DNA of 64,000 nt from Sciurus carolinensis (GCF_902686445.1 NC_062224.1:52513156-52577155), one strand, 5' to 3'; counted from the stretch's first letter, positions 33,103-44,860 are shown. Translations and numbers: made by a program. Notes: generated by a model from the sequence alone, not told the origin.

Positions 33103-33483
33103 TGTCGGGGTGCCGCGGACCCCCAGCCCTTCGGCGTGGCCAAGATGGCGCCTGGCAAGGTGCCAAGGAAGTGCTGAGAACAAAACCAGGTACCTCCAGC
33201 AGACTAATACTCTCTGCCAACAAGTGGCGTTATTTGAGGAAGTTAATGTGATTGGTCATGGGTCCTCGTGGACACTGCATGATTGCTATATCTACACTAT
33301 TGTGCTCCATTACTGTCCATGCTTTCCCCTCATGATCTATAAGCTGATTGGTTGTTGTATGTAATGTAAGGCGCTTGCAAGAGCGGCCCGCCGCTGCTGG
33401 CCAGCCAGAAGAAGCAGACTGCAGAAAATAAAGAACTTGCCCTGATCCGGTTTCGTGTTTCTCTGCGGGCAGGGGACGCGATA
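33103..33483 (+). repeat. 3' LTR of the ERV
   Basis: 381 bp, identical in length to the 5' LTR, with five transitions between them (about 1.3%). Poly(A) signal AATAAA at 33427-33432. It is followed at once by the TSD copy tttgg (33484-33488). Confidence 0.93.
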
Positions 33484-33488
33484 TTTGG

Positions 33489-34429
33489 ATCTTTTTAATA
33501 CTTCAAATAAGTTATGAGATTTATATTTCTTTCTATGATATTTAGCTTATTGGGTAATAGAGTTAAGTACAAATTTGATCCCAAAAGATGGACTCATTGT
33601 GGTGTCAACCCACTCTTTCTGTTAATGTTCTCTCATGGAGTCTCCATCACTTCTGGTAATTCACTGCAGTCTCTGGAACATACCTAAAAAGCTCAGAGCA
33701 CTTCAATTCAGAGGTGTGCCGATGCACAGGGCATGGAATAGCCAAGGAGGCCATCAGAGCTTTGCTACTAATTCTTTCAAAGGTTCTGTAAATCACAGTC
33801 TTCTTTGAAACTTGTTCCCCAAAAGGTTAGATCAGTGAATTTCTGAAAGTTCAATATAAACATTCCCTAGTATTCATCTCTACTCTCCTAGTTTTCTAGC
33901 CAAAAGTCAAGCTGATTTAATTTCCTCTATGCAAACTAAAGAGAGGAGGTGAGTCATATAGTTGGCACATGGTAGAAGGAATGGCTGATCCATCTTTCCT
34001 TTCATCTCCTATTTTTTTGCTGTTTCTCTAAAAGGTTTATGTGGCAAACAGATGTTATGATGGTTTGGTGATGGAAGAAATGGTGTTGGATATAATGATG
34101 GTGACGGAGGAAGAAAATAGATTTTACAAATAGTAAAGCATATGCACTTTGTTATAAGAGAATTAGGTCAACTTAATGTGAATAACATTCAAGGCATGAA
34201 AGGACAGAGTAACCTTTGAAAGACAGACCTTAAGAGACTTCTCCAATGGCAAGGAAAATAGAGAAAAAAAGGGAGTAAGTCATAGGAATGAGATTTTTTT
34301 TGAAACAACAAGCCAAGATGAAGGCCTTATACAAATGTGAGTTATTCTTAATTCACCTGTTTTGGGCATACTGGAAGGAATAAAAGTAATCTACAAAGAG
34401 TAATGGGTTTAAATATGAAAAATTTGCTT
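33489..34429. other. Unique non-coding interval
   Basis: No gene or clear repeat recognised. Confidence 0.4.
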
Positions 34430-34530
34430 CCAGTCCTGGCTGTAACACTCAATGACTGAATGCTATTCATGAAATGACCCATTTGTTCATCAGTGAAAAT
34501 GAGGGAACCCTGGCCTCAATCAGGATTGCT
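34430..34530 (+). repeat. MIR SINE relic
   Basis: ccagtcctggctgtaacact, then acccatttgttcatcagtga follow the MIR order. Decayed. Confidence 0.45.
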
Positions 34531-34959
34531 GCATATGTAAACGACAATGCAACAAAAGAAACAAGGAGGGATAAAAGTCCTTAGACCATTCAAATGCTGT
34601 CTAGCTCCTGACTATTTGCTCTCATTATCCTCTAATATGCTGGTAAGAGTTTATTAATTTGTTAACACTAGCATGTTGGAAAAAACTGGTTAGAAAAACA
34701 TTTTTGACTCTGAATGTCATTTTTATTTCCCAGGTTTAACAATAATTAACATTTTTCCCCAGGTTATAGAAATGCTTACACTGAAACATAAATAGCTTCC
34801 TAAAATAGGCACAAACTGGAAATGAAATCAAGCTAGAGAGGAGGTTATCACTGGGTGACAGGATTTATTTATCTTCTAGTGGTTGAAAAAATATCAAGGA
34901 GCAGTAGGGTGGATGAGTGGAAAGAGAAGGAATTTAGTAAAGATAAATTTTGGGTCAGT

Positions 34960-35125
34960 CTGTGCTTCTTCTGGGCAAATTATGTACCTTGCCTAAACTT
35001 TCAGTTTTTGTTTTTCTGCCTATAAAAGGATAAAATACTAAGTGTAATGATACCTGTCTTGCAGGGTCAGTGTATGGATTAAGTTAAATTAGTTTAAATA
35101 ATACAGAGTGCCTGCAGCAGAGCCT
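34960..35125 (+). repeat. MIR SINE relic
   Basis: ctgggcaaattatgtacctt, tcagtttttgtttttctgcc, aaaggataaaatacta, gtaatgatacctgtcttgca and cagggtcagtgtatggatta follow the MIR consensus order nearly end to end. Confidence 0.75.
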
Positions 35126-35636
35126 AATAACGTAGAAACCAATGAATGTGTGTTGTTATCACATTTTCTCCCAATTCCTTCAGTACATACTTGCACATAC
35201 TGTTTGCCCATATTTTCCCTGTTCCATTTCTGTCTTGGATACTGTCCCTATCTTGTAGCCTCCCTGTGTCTACCAGGGTGATCTGCATATGGGGGTCCTT
35301 TAATGTAAACTTTATCTCATGTCTACCTGATTATAATGACATCATCCATTCTTTACGTTGTCTTTGAAGTATTCTATTTATCCTGCAAAGAAGTTCTATT
35401 CAACCTACTATGTAGATGCTTAGGTACCCTGATACCACTGCTGACCCTAAAAGTCACACTAATACAGAGGAACACTAACAGGGAAGTTCAGAGAGCTTCT
35501 TTGATGTTCTTAACTCCCTTTCTTCTGAACAACACCAAAACACAATATTCAGTGAAACATGTCACTTTTATTTCCCTGGATGAAAAAGGATTAAGGTTTT
35601 CTGAATGTCACTTCTATGTTGTATGTGCATGCTTAG

Positions 35637-35683
<47 letters not shown>

Positions 35684-36560
35684 TTAATAAACTTCTTTTT
35701 CTTTTTCTTTTTAACCTTTCCCAACTTCTTTTAAATACAGTTTTACTTCTTGGTCCATGGAATTCCTGTTCATCCAGTTAAATGCTACCTCTTCTGGGAA
35801 TTCTCAGATTACATTGGAGCCACCTCTCCTCACCCTAACAACAGAGTTTATCTTTTCCTTGTATATTGTAGTATTTTTGTTATTCCATTATGTATCTCTG
35901 CAATCAAGGTCTATACCTCCCTCATGTTCCCAAGATGTAGCACAATGTTTGGAATATAGTTGACACTTGTACAAATTTTGGTTGAAGTTGTGGTTGATTC
36001 ACCCTGTTTCCCCCTTATTTCCTATAGGTTTTTTTCTTAAAGTTTACAGTGTGTGACAATGTGGTGTTATTTTAAGAGTTGGGAAATGGGTTAAGTTTGG
36101 GTTGAAGTTGAAGATGAGCCTCTTATTTCCTCTTTCCATCTTCCCCAAGTTGTATTATTAATTCTTAAGTATATCATAGAAACCTCCATTCCAATCTCAT
36201 GAACACTATTCTCTCAGCATCACATTAGGAAAATATGAAAATAATTCTTAAACAATACACAGAGTACCTTGCAATATGTTGTAGCTAGTTTTTTCAGAAA
36301 AATCATGGGGGAATTTTTTTGATATTTTCTTTATCTCTGCATGGTGACTTACAAGGCATATTTAAGGAAATTCTACATTAAGGGACAGAGATTCCAAAAA
36401 AGCCAGACAGAACTTTATGAAGGTAATAGTATGATTAATTACTGGAATCTCACATTTTCCATCCCTTTAATTCATGCAGTCACATCAAATGTTCGATATA
36501 TATATTACTGTTTGAAGTCTTTCAAATACTCTGTGTATAGTCACAATCATAATTCAAGAG
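35126..36560. other. Non-coding interval with (GT)n and an L2/MIR 3' tail
   Basis: 35639-35679 is a (GT)n microsatellite of about 20 units. 35830-35975 contains caagatgtagcacaatgttt and ggaatatagttgaca, like L2/MIR 3' ends. The frame at 35336-35680 owes its end to the microsatellite. No gene recognised. Confidence 0.5.
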
Positions 36561-37080
36561 TAAAATGAACTGACACTCAGTTCCTATTACCTGATAGAAA
36601 ATGCCCAGCCTTCAGTGAAAAATTGCAAAAGCATGCAAAAAGGCATGTGAGGAGACAAAAATAATCACTAAAACCAAACTTGGATAGGACACAGAAGCTG
36701 GCATTATAGTGTTATTTAAAAGTAGAATTAAATTAGTTAAAATCTATATTTTAAACTCTAAGACAATCACTAAATTAAAAATTAAGCATAATTGATATGC
36801 TAAGGGAGGAGATAAAATGAAATAATTTAAAATGCTCAATTGAAATGATAGATGGAAGGGAAATAAGGGATGAAAGACATAAACAGCAAAAGAAGTAGAT
36901 ATAAAACAGTAAGGAACATGGTAGATAATAATCCAGTACATCAATTATCACATTAAATATGGTCTAAAATTCCTAAGCAAAAGAAAAAGACTCCAAATAT
37001 CTAGACACAGACATTTCACAAAAACTATTTTGGAATGGATTGTAGTTCTAAAAGTAACATGCAAAACTAAAAAATAGTTA
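36561..37080 (+). repeat. Ancient L1 fragment
   Basis: ccagtacatcaattatcaca, then ttaaatatggtctaaaattc, resembles the start of ORF2 in old mammalian L1s, with A-rich sequence upstream. Heavily decayed. Confidence 0.45.
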
Positions 37081-37254
37081 CAGATGGTCCCATACTTACA
37101 ACGGTTCAATTTAGAATTTCTCAACTTTACAATGGCCAAAATGTTTTCTGGATTAAGTATTTTTCCTACTTCAGATTTTGAATTTTGATTGATCCTAGGC
37201 TGGTGATGCAGGAAAAACACTTGGTAAGTCAGACTTTATTCAAATTAAATATTC
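37081..37254. repeat. Unclassified repeat-like segment
   Basis: agatggtcccatacttacaa, cggttcaatttagaatttct resembles a common mammalian interspersed repeat whose family I cannot name with confidence. Confidence 0.25.
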
Positions 37255-37430
37255 TCTGTAAAAGACACTGACAGGGCACTGACTGGGAGAAAATATCTGC
37301 AAAACAGAAAGGACTTACATGCAAAATATACAAAGAATTCTTAACACCTAACCATTAATAATACAATTTAAAAACCTGAACCAAAAATCTAAACAAAATA
37401 TCTGGGGAAAAAATCTGAATAAACATTCTA
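37255..37430 (+). repeat. Ancient L1 ORF2 C-terminal fragment
   Basis: ctgggagaaaatatctgcaa and atatacaaagaattcttaac match the part of L1 ORF2 encoding WEKIFAN and the following [12 protein letters not shown] region. It precedes, out of L1 order, the next fragment, so it is a separate insertion. Confidence 0.55.
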
Positions 37431-38229
37431 AATAAAATAAACAAATGACAAAAAAATTAAAAATGAATCAATTGCAGTCCTATACACCAATGATGAATCA
37501 GCTGAAAAAGAAACTAGGAAAACTATTTCATTCACAGTATGATTTTATCCTCAAAAAAATAAATGCTGGGAAATTAATCTAGCAAAGGAAATGAAAGTTT
37601 TCTACAATGGAAACTACAGAACACTAAAGAAAGACATTGAAGACTTTAGAAGATGAAAATATATCCCATCTTCTTGGACAGGCAGAATTAATAATGTCAA
37701 AATGGCCATACTACCCAAAGTGCTATACAGATTCAATGCAGTTCCCATAAAAATTCCAATGACATTCTTCATAGAAATAGAAATGCAGTCATGAAATTCA
37801 TTTAGAAAAATAAGAAGCCCAGAATAGTCAAAGCAATCCTTGGCAAGAAAAATAAAGCAGGAGGCATCACAATAACCAAACCTTAAATTACACTACAGAG
37901 CTATAGTAACAAAAATGGCATGGTATTGGCACCAAAGCAGACATGAAGACCAATGGAACAGAACAGAAGACCCAGAGACAAATCCACATAAATACAGTTA
38001 TATTAGATAAAGTCACCTTAAATATACACTGGAGAAAAGATAGTGTCCTCAACAAATGGTTCTGGGAAAACTGAAATTGAACCCCTATATCTCACCCTCA
38101 CAAAATTCAACTCAAATGGATCAAGGTCCTGTGACCATTAGAAGAAAATGTAGACCTAACTTTCCATCATGTCAGCTTAGGAACCAACTTCCTCAACAAG
38201 ACTCATAAAGCACAAGAATTAAAAAAAAA

Positions 38230-38905
38230 ATACACTCATACATTGCTGGTGGGGTTGCAAATTAGTGCAGACACTCTGGAAAACAGTGTGGAGATTCCTT
38301 AGAAAACTTGGAATGGAACCACCATTTGACCCAGCTATCCCACTCCTTGGCCTATACCCAAAGGACTTAAAATCAGGTACTACAGAGATGCAGCCATATC
38401 AATGTGCTTAATTCACAATAGCCAGATTGTGGAACCAACCTAGATGCCCTTCAATTGATGAATGGATAAAGATACCATGGCATATATATACAATGGGATA
38501 ATTTTCAGCTATAAAGAATAATAAAATATGGCATTTGTAGGCAAATGGATGAAATTGGAGAATATCATGCTAAGTGAGATAAGCCAATCTCAAAAAACCA
38601 AAGGACAAATGATCTCACTGATAATCAGATGATGACACATAATGGGGTGTGGGAGGGGTTAGTGTTAGGGTTAGGGTTAGGTTTAGGGTTAGGGTTAGGG
38701 AGGGGGGTAAGAATGGAGGAAGGAAGGACTGTATAGAGGGAAAAAAGGGGTGGGAGGGGTGGGGGAAGGGAAAAAAATAACAGAATAAATCAAACACCAT
38801 TACCCTAAGTACATGTATGATTACACAAATGGTACGCCTCTACTTCATGTACAAACAGAGAAACAAGTTGTACCCCATTTGTTTACCATAAAAAAAATTT
38901 AAAAA
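38230..38905 (+). mobile_element. Young 5'-truncated L1 nested in the older L1
   Basis: Starts in the ORF2 sequence tacactcatacattgctggt (just past the Cys-rich motif), continues to the ORF2 stop, the G-rich 3' UTR and an A-rich tail. It is much closer to the two full-length L1s in the window than its host L1 is. The flanks are A-rich, so the TSD cannot be resolved. Confidence 0.82.
38657..38700 (+). repeat. TTAGGG telomere-like repeats in L1 3' UTR
   Basis: About seven TTAGGG or TTTAGGG-type units, followed by G-runs to 38770. Located at the same L1 3' UTR position as weaker versions at 2890-2911 (inverted) and 59262-59290. Confidence 0.85.
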
Positions 38906-39984
38906 AGAATCAGCAAATAGGGCATTCTCAAAATAAAAAACTTCACAGCAAACAAAACAAGAAGTGAGAGCCTACAGGATGGGAGAATATCTTTGTCACC
39001 TGCACCTCATACAGAGCGTTAAGGTCTAGGATAGATAAAGAACTCAGAAAACTTAACACCAAAAAGATAAATGACCCAATTGATAAATGGGCAAAAGAAC
39101 TGAAAAGGCACTTCACAGATGAAGAAATATGAATGGTCAACAAATATATGAAAAAATGTTCAACATCTTTAGCAATTAGAGAAATGCATATTAAAACTGC
39201 ACTGAGACTCCATCTCCCTCCAGTCAGAATGGCAATTATCAAGAATACAAGCAACAATAATGTTGGCGAGGATGTGGGAGAAAAGGTACACTCATACACT
39301 GCTGGTGGGACTGCAAATTGGTGCAACCACTATGGAAAGCACTATGGAGATTCCTCAAAAAATTTGGAATGGAATCACCATTTGACCCATTTATCCCACT
39401 CCTTGGATAAAATCCACTGAAAATCAGCATACTACAATGATGCTTCCATATCAAGGCTCATAGCAGCTCAATTCACAATAACAAAGCTATGGAACTAAGC
39501 TAGGTGCCCTTCAACAGATGAATGGATAAAGAAAATGTGGTATATATACATAATGGAATATTACTCAGTCATAAAAGAATGACTTTATGACTTTTGCTGG
39601 TTAATGGATGGATCTGGAGACTATTATGCCAAGTGAAATAAGCCCATCCCCCAAAACCAAAAACTGAATGCTCTCTCTGTCATGTGGATGCTAACACATA
39701 ATAAGTAGAGGGGGTGGGGAGAATAGAATTTCAGAGGATTAGACAAAGAAGAATGAAGGGAAGGAAGGGAGGATGGGACTAGGAAAGACAGTAGAATGAA
39801 TCTGACATAACTTTTCTATGTTCACATATGAATACATACCAAACTCCACATCACATACAACCACAAGAATAGAATCCTAATTAGAATAAGTTATATACTC
39901 CGTGTATGTATAATATGTCAAAATATATTGTCATGTGTGTCTAAAAAGAACAAATTTTTAAAAAAGATGCTAAAAGTATCAGTC

Positions 39985-40588
39985 AGTCATTAAGGAAATG
40001 CAAGTTAAAAAACAATGGAATACCCCAGAGTCCATCAGAATGAGTAAAAAACAAAAATGAATTACAGTAACTAAATTACAAAACCTGAGGCTGCAAAGCA
40101 TTAAGAACTCTTGTTCATTACTAAAGAAAAAGGATAGAGCCACATTGAAAGACATTTTGCTAGTTTCTTATCAAGGGAGAAAAGTCACCATCATCACACT
40201 CCCAGGTATTTGCCCAAATAATTGAGATTTATATCTACACAAACCAGAACATGAAAATTTTCAGTAGTTTTATTGATATCTTAAAACACTGAAGGTGACC
40301 AAGATTTCTTTCAATAGGTGAACAGGGAAGTAAATTATTCATTCATATAATTGCCTTAAAATGTTAATGAAGTATCAATCAAGTGGTCCAAAGACATATG
40401 TATATCATAAATGTATTTTGGTGATTGGAAAAAACCACTCTATAAAAGCTACATACTGTAAGATTCTATTTATAAGACAGTCTAGAAAAAAAAATCTATA
40501 AAGATGGTTAAACCGGGCTGGGGAGATAGCTAAGTTGGTAGAGTGCTTGCCTTGAAAGCACAAGGCCCAGAGCTCAATCCCCAGCACC

Positions 40589-40631
<43 letters not shown>

Positions 40632-40880
40632 AACCAAACAAAAAAAAACATGGTTAAACAGATTAGTGTTACCAGGGATTTGTTGAGTGAATAGGTGAAA
40701 CATGGAATGTTTTAGGGTGATTGATCTATTCTATGTAAATTCAAAGGTGGAAAAATGACACTTGTGTATTTGTCAAGGACATCAAACATTACAGCACAAA
40801 AAGAGAACCTTAATGTATATGGTTAAAATATCACATAGGGAATTGAGGAAACTTCAAAAATAATTGAGAATATGACAAAA
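39985..40880 (+). repeat. Ancient L1 (L1M-like) 3' portion, split by an ID SINE
   Basis: Degenerate but ordered matches to the last ORF2 part and 3' UTR of old mammalian L1s: agtccatcagaatgagtaaa, cactcccaggtatttgccca, ctacatactgtaagattcta, then cacttgtgtatttgtcaagg. The ID insertion at 40514 lies inside it. Confidence 0.6.
40514..40649 (+). mobile_element. Young ID SINE with long poly(A) and TSD
   Basis: ggctggggagatagctaagt, tggtagagtgcttgccttga, ctcaatccccagcacc is an almost canonical ID. The A-tail of more than 40 bases suggests recent insertion. Perfect 10-bp TSD atggttaaac at 40504-40513 and 40650-40659. Confidence 0.93.
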
Positions 40881-41749
40881 GTCTAATTATATTAAAATTT
40901 GTGAAACAATATTATGGAAGGCAATGGGAGAAAACTTTGATTTAAGTAATGTTGGACATGAGTCTTTAAAGTCTAAAGGCAAAAACAACTATTCGTAAGT
41001 ACTGTGCTCTAGTTGGGGCATATGAGCTGGCCATTCTGATAACCATCATATGTATGCTACCATGGGAAAAATAAGTAAATGGAGGGTGAATGATGTGAAC
41101 TATGTTTCTTGTTGCTCTTGTGGGAGGTTATACTCAAGTAACACAGAACTTCCGATATGATAATGGGCTAGATTTGGACATATAAGTATTAGCATATGTT
41201 CACCTTGATATAGAAACAGATGTTTATGTTATGGCAATTTTTATGGATGGGTATCCACATGGGTTAGTACAAGCACATATATCTCCTTGATGTGTCAACA
41301 CAGAGGACTGAGAAGAAACAATTCCAACAGAAATGAGCACACCTAGACCTCAGGTTATAATACATTTTCCAATAAAAGGAACTACAGCTTCTTGGAGAAA
41401 TGATGGAACCTAGGACTGGGGCAGAAAATGTACCTAGGCCTGGAACATCTTGTAGTGCCAGAAAGTAAAAAATGGATAAAAAATAAACAAATAAATAAAA
41501 CTTAAGAACAAATGAACAAACAAAAAACTCCCACAAGCACGGAGGAATTTCAAAGAGACACAGGAGCCAATTAAAGTTTCCAAAGGTTAAAGATGAAACT
41601 TCTAGTAAAAAAATTAAGTAGTACTGAATCATAACCCAAAGTATTAAAAAAATCCACAGGTTAATGCTGCTATAAATAAATGAATAGATATATAAATAAA
41701 CAGGGAGAATAGACAAAGCTCCCCTGCTAAACAATTCCAAATAATTTAT
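40881..41749. other. Non-coding interval, probably ancient repeat
   Basis: A-rich on plus. The segment 41395-41460 (tgatggaacctaggactggg) has the feel of an old LINE, but no family can be named. The 158-codon minus-strand frame at 41264-41740 is Leu/Phe-rich and looks like chance. Confidence 0.3.
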
Positions 41750-42620
41750 GTAGATACTACACTGTGGATGGAGTATAATTTCTCACTCATTAAGCTTGGG
41801 CTATGCTTAGCAACTTCTTTCCAAAGAATGCACTATGAAAGGGTGGTACATCAAGAGCAATAAGCATAAAAGCATATTAACTAAAAGAAGGCAGTCTAAA
41901 AAAGACTGCATATGACTGCATTTGCACAGCATCCTGGAAAGGATAAAAGAAGAAAGATCAGTGGTTCCCTGGCACGATGATAATGCCACTTACCTCTGTG
42001 GTAAACAAAACAAAATAAAATGCATAAACACAGTCTAATTATGAGAAAAAAAATCAAGTAATTATCAATTCAGGAAAATTTTACAAAATATATGATCAGT
42101 ATCCTGCCAAATTGACATGGCCATGAAAATAAGGGAAATCTGAGAAACTCTCACACTCTAGAGGAGTCAAAGGAGACAGGACCACTAAATGTGTTGTGTT
42201 ATCAAAGATGGGATCTTGGGACTGGGGATGCAGCTTAGTGGTAGAGTGCTTGCCTAGCATGTGCAAGGCCCTGGGTTCAATCCCCTGTACAGGGGAAGGA
42301 AAAAAGATAAGATCTTGGATCAGAAAAAAAGACATTATGCAAAAACAAGGGAAATTTGAATCAAGTATGGACATCAGTTAACATTAATTAATATTAAATT
42401 CTGTAATTAGTATTAACTAACTCAGTTAATATTGTATTAACCTGTGTCAATGCTGATTCATTAATTGTGACAAAGGACTCAGACTAATGCAAGATGTTAA
42501 TAATAGGGAAAACTGGGGGTGAGATTTGGGAAAACTACAATTTTATAATTTTTAGGTAAAGCTAAGCCTAATCTAAGATTTAAAAAATTAAAATATTTTG
42601 CTATATAACCTGTAGTGAAG
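41750..42620 (+). repeat. Ancient L1 (L1ME-like) 3' UTR, split by an ID SINE
   Basis: gatcttggatcagaaaaaaa, aatttgaatcaagtatggac and agatgttaataatagggaaa follow the order of the 3' end of old L1ME-type elements. Highly decayed. Confidence 0.5.
42218..42300 (+). mobile_element. ID SINE with TSD
   Basis: ggactggggatgcagcttag, tggtagagtgcttgcctagc, gggttcaatcccctgtac. Imperfect TSD of about 15 bp (aagatgggatcttgg and aagataagatcttgg) on either side. Confidence 0.88.
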
Positions 42621-42919
42621 GTCTGTACAGGATATTAAAGAAATGAATAGAATGGAGTCACAGAATGTTTTACAAAGATAGTGACCCTTTCTTGAATTTA
42701 GTCTTGAAGAATATGAAGTATCTAATAATGGAGAGGACATTGAAAATCAGAATTCCTGCAAAGGTCCTGCAGCACGTAGCTGGACACACCTGAAGAAATG
42801 TAGTTAATTTGGCAAGGTGAGAACCATCAGGCTAGAGAAGGAGGAAGGGCTCTGTCTTCAAAGTCCTCTGAGCAGGATCCTTTGAACAGGTTTACCTTGG
42901 AAACTGATAAAACAGTAAA
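42621..42919. other. Unique non-coding interval
   Basis: 42700-42900 has the character of an old L2 or MIR (agaatatgaagtatctaata; cagcacgtagctggac) but is not assignable. Confidence 0.25.
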
Positions 42920-43060
42920 CAGCTACATTCATTTGTTTCTACTGTGTTCCAAATACTTTTAGATACTTTAGCTGCATGGTTTTTGATCCTTACAACAAGC
43001 ACTGTGTTAGAGTTTGTTCTTTAAAACATCATTCTCCAAATCTGGAAGTCAGATTGGAAC
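42920..43060 (+). repeat. MIR-type SINE relic
   Basis: ctactgtgttccaaatactt, ttagatactttagctgcatg, gatccttacaacaagc follow the MIRb/MIR3 central order. Confidence 0.6.
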
Positions 43061-44049
43061 AAAGCGAAGCTGGAGGCTCTTTGGGGAGGGAATAGACATA
43101 AATTTTCATCTCTTCTCATTTCTTGGCTTTATTCTGTGTGCTTAAAAACTATTCTAGCTCTTTACATTATTGACTAAGGCATGCTTTGATTGTGGTGTCT
43201 GTCCATCACCCATCTCACTGCTTAATGAGGGCTTGCAGGTCAGTTTTCATTGTTCCTCAACAGAGAAGCTGCTCCTCAGGACTCACCCTGCCTTTATAAC
43301 ATGAACTAGTTATTTCAAACTGGATCATTTAGTGACATAGAGCAGGCTGGCATTCTCTTCTGTGCTTTTACTCTAGCATTCATATATGTCCAGAAAATCT
43401 TCCTTCTTATTTATCTTGACTGGCTGAAATTTTGTCTAATCCACTGGGTCTGCTCCAATACAGTCCTTCCTGATGAGGCCTACCAGATACTACCAGGAGT
43501 ACCTCTCCCTCCAGTGAGATGCCAAGGCCTGGTATCTTCCACTATAACTAACTGGATGCTGGTAAAAGTATTTCCTATGATTTCATAAAGACCTTGAAAG
43601 GTGAAAACTCTTTGTAAACTCTGTTTCCCTGACAATGTTTTATCCACCTGACACGTGTAGAACACATCATTTGAAGAGAAAATAAGGTAATGGAAAGTGA
43701 TTTATTTTTAACATTAAAAGGAAACATTTACTTTAGTGTTTCTTTGATACTTAAAATAAAAGCCCATTTTACTTTGATGCAAGATATGTCTAGTTTGCTT
43801 TATTGAAATTGACATATTACTTTTAAATGGATGAATTCAAAGAATTAATGCCTTGATTAAAGGTGCTTATGTAATAGTTGTTCTGATAATAAATGAGGAA
43901 ATATGTCATTTCAATATAAGAATTCTAAATTTGATATATTGTACCTTAAAAATATGACCCCATTTACTCTAAGAAATCATGAGAGTTTATTAAATTTCAA
44001 AATCAATACAAGATAGAAGACTTCAAATGACATCCTCTCTGCTGTTTTT
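43061..44049. other. Unique non-coding interval
   Basis: No gene or confident repeat. Confidence 0.4.
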
Positions 44050-44860
44050 CCAGAATTAAATTTTTATTATTTGTTTTAAATTGACAGATAAAATTGTGTG
44101 TATTTCTTTGGTACAATAGAGTGTTTTGAAGTGTGTATACACTATGTGTACATAGTGTGTATATAGACATTGTGGAATGTGTCAACCTAGTAATTAACAT
44201 ATACATTACCACTTACAGTTATTGTTTTTATGCTGAAAATACTTTTCATCCACTCAGCATTTTTAAGGAATACAAAATATCATCAATGGCAACAATCACA
44301 ATATTTTATAGTAGATCTCTTGAACTTATTCTACCCAACTGTAATTTTGTATTCTTTGACCAACCTGTCCAAACCACTGCCCCAACTTCCCCACTTCTGG
44401 TAATCACCATTCCATTCTCTACTTTTAGGAGATCGGTTTTTATAGATTCTTCATAGGAGTGAGGTCACATGGTATTTGTCTTTCTGGATCTGGATTATTT
44501 CACTCAGCACAATGTCCTCCAGGTTCATTCATTTTTTCCAAATGAAAAGACTTTATTATTTTATTTTTAAGGCTAAATATTGCTCTGTGTGTGTGTGTGT
44601 GTGTGTGTATGTGTCCTATATTTTCTTTATACTTTCTTCTATTGGTAGACACAAGATGATTTCATCTCTTGGCTACTGTAAACATGGGAGTGCAGAAGTC
44701 TCTCTAACATAGTGATTTTATTTCTGTTAGATATGTACCGAATGGTAGAATTGCTGAATTGCTGAATAATACTGTAGTTCTAGTTTTAATTTTTTGAGGA
44801 ATTTTATGAATTCTATAATGGCTATACTAAGTTACATCATCTCTGTTTTTTTAAAATTAG
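44050..44860 (-). repeat. Ancient L1 (L1M-like) 3' portion
   Basis: Reads as the reverse of old L1 ORF2 end and 3' UTR: tattctacccaactgtaatt, ggtcacatggtatttgtctt, tatttcactcagcacaatgt, cctccaggttcattcatttt, gatttcatctcttggctact. A (TG)n microsatellite (44586-44607) interrupts it. Confidence 0.8.

Larger units (their letters stand above)
26982..33483 (+). mobile_element. Class II (betaretrovirus-like) endogenous retrovirus, nonautonomous
   Basis: A complete 6.5-kb provirus. It has two 381-bp LTRs and a 5-bp TSD (tttgg at 26977-26981 and 33484-33488), followed by primer site, leader repeats, partial gag, an AT-rich non-coding middle, env transmembrane frame, CTE-like element, polypurine tract and 3' LTR. 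No protease, integrase or reverse transcriptase motif was found between 28143 and 32090, so it depends on relatives for mobility. Only five LTR-LTR differences indicate a recent insertion. Host-adapted nonautonomous ERVs such as mouse ETn have the same logic. Confidence 0.93.
37431..39960 (+). mobile_element. Old 5'-truncated L1, interrupted by a younger L1
   Basis: 37440-38225 corresponds to ORF2 from just after the FADD region through the domain before the Cys-rich end. The sequence resumes at about 38906 and continues through the Cys-rich region (39133-39420) to an older-type 3' UTR ending near 39958. Many stops and indels. A younger L1 3' end occupies about 38230-38905. Confidence 0.8.

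Noticed and set aside
35336..35680. 114-codon frame ending in alternating Cys-Val
   Set aside because: The tail is the (GT)n microsatellite translated, and the upstream part has no family features.
38657..38700. Interstitial telomere or chromosome-fusion scar
   Set aside because: The TTAGGG units lie at the same place in an L1 3' UTR as in other L1 copies here, so they belong to the transposon.
38615..38800. Minus-strand frame rich in LTLNLTLTLT
   Set aside because: Translation of the telomere-like repeat and G-rich 3' UTR of L1.
40514..40600. tRNA gene
   Set aside because: It has A and B boxes, but its overall sequence is the ID SINE with an A-tail and TSD. The same holds for every other ID copy in the window.
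41264..41740. 158-codon minus-strand frame with many hydrophobic residues
   Set aside because: It is a mirror of A-rich plus-strand sequence with no domain, and the composition alone explains the Phe/Leu/Tyr content.
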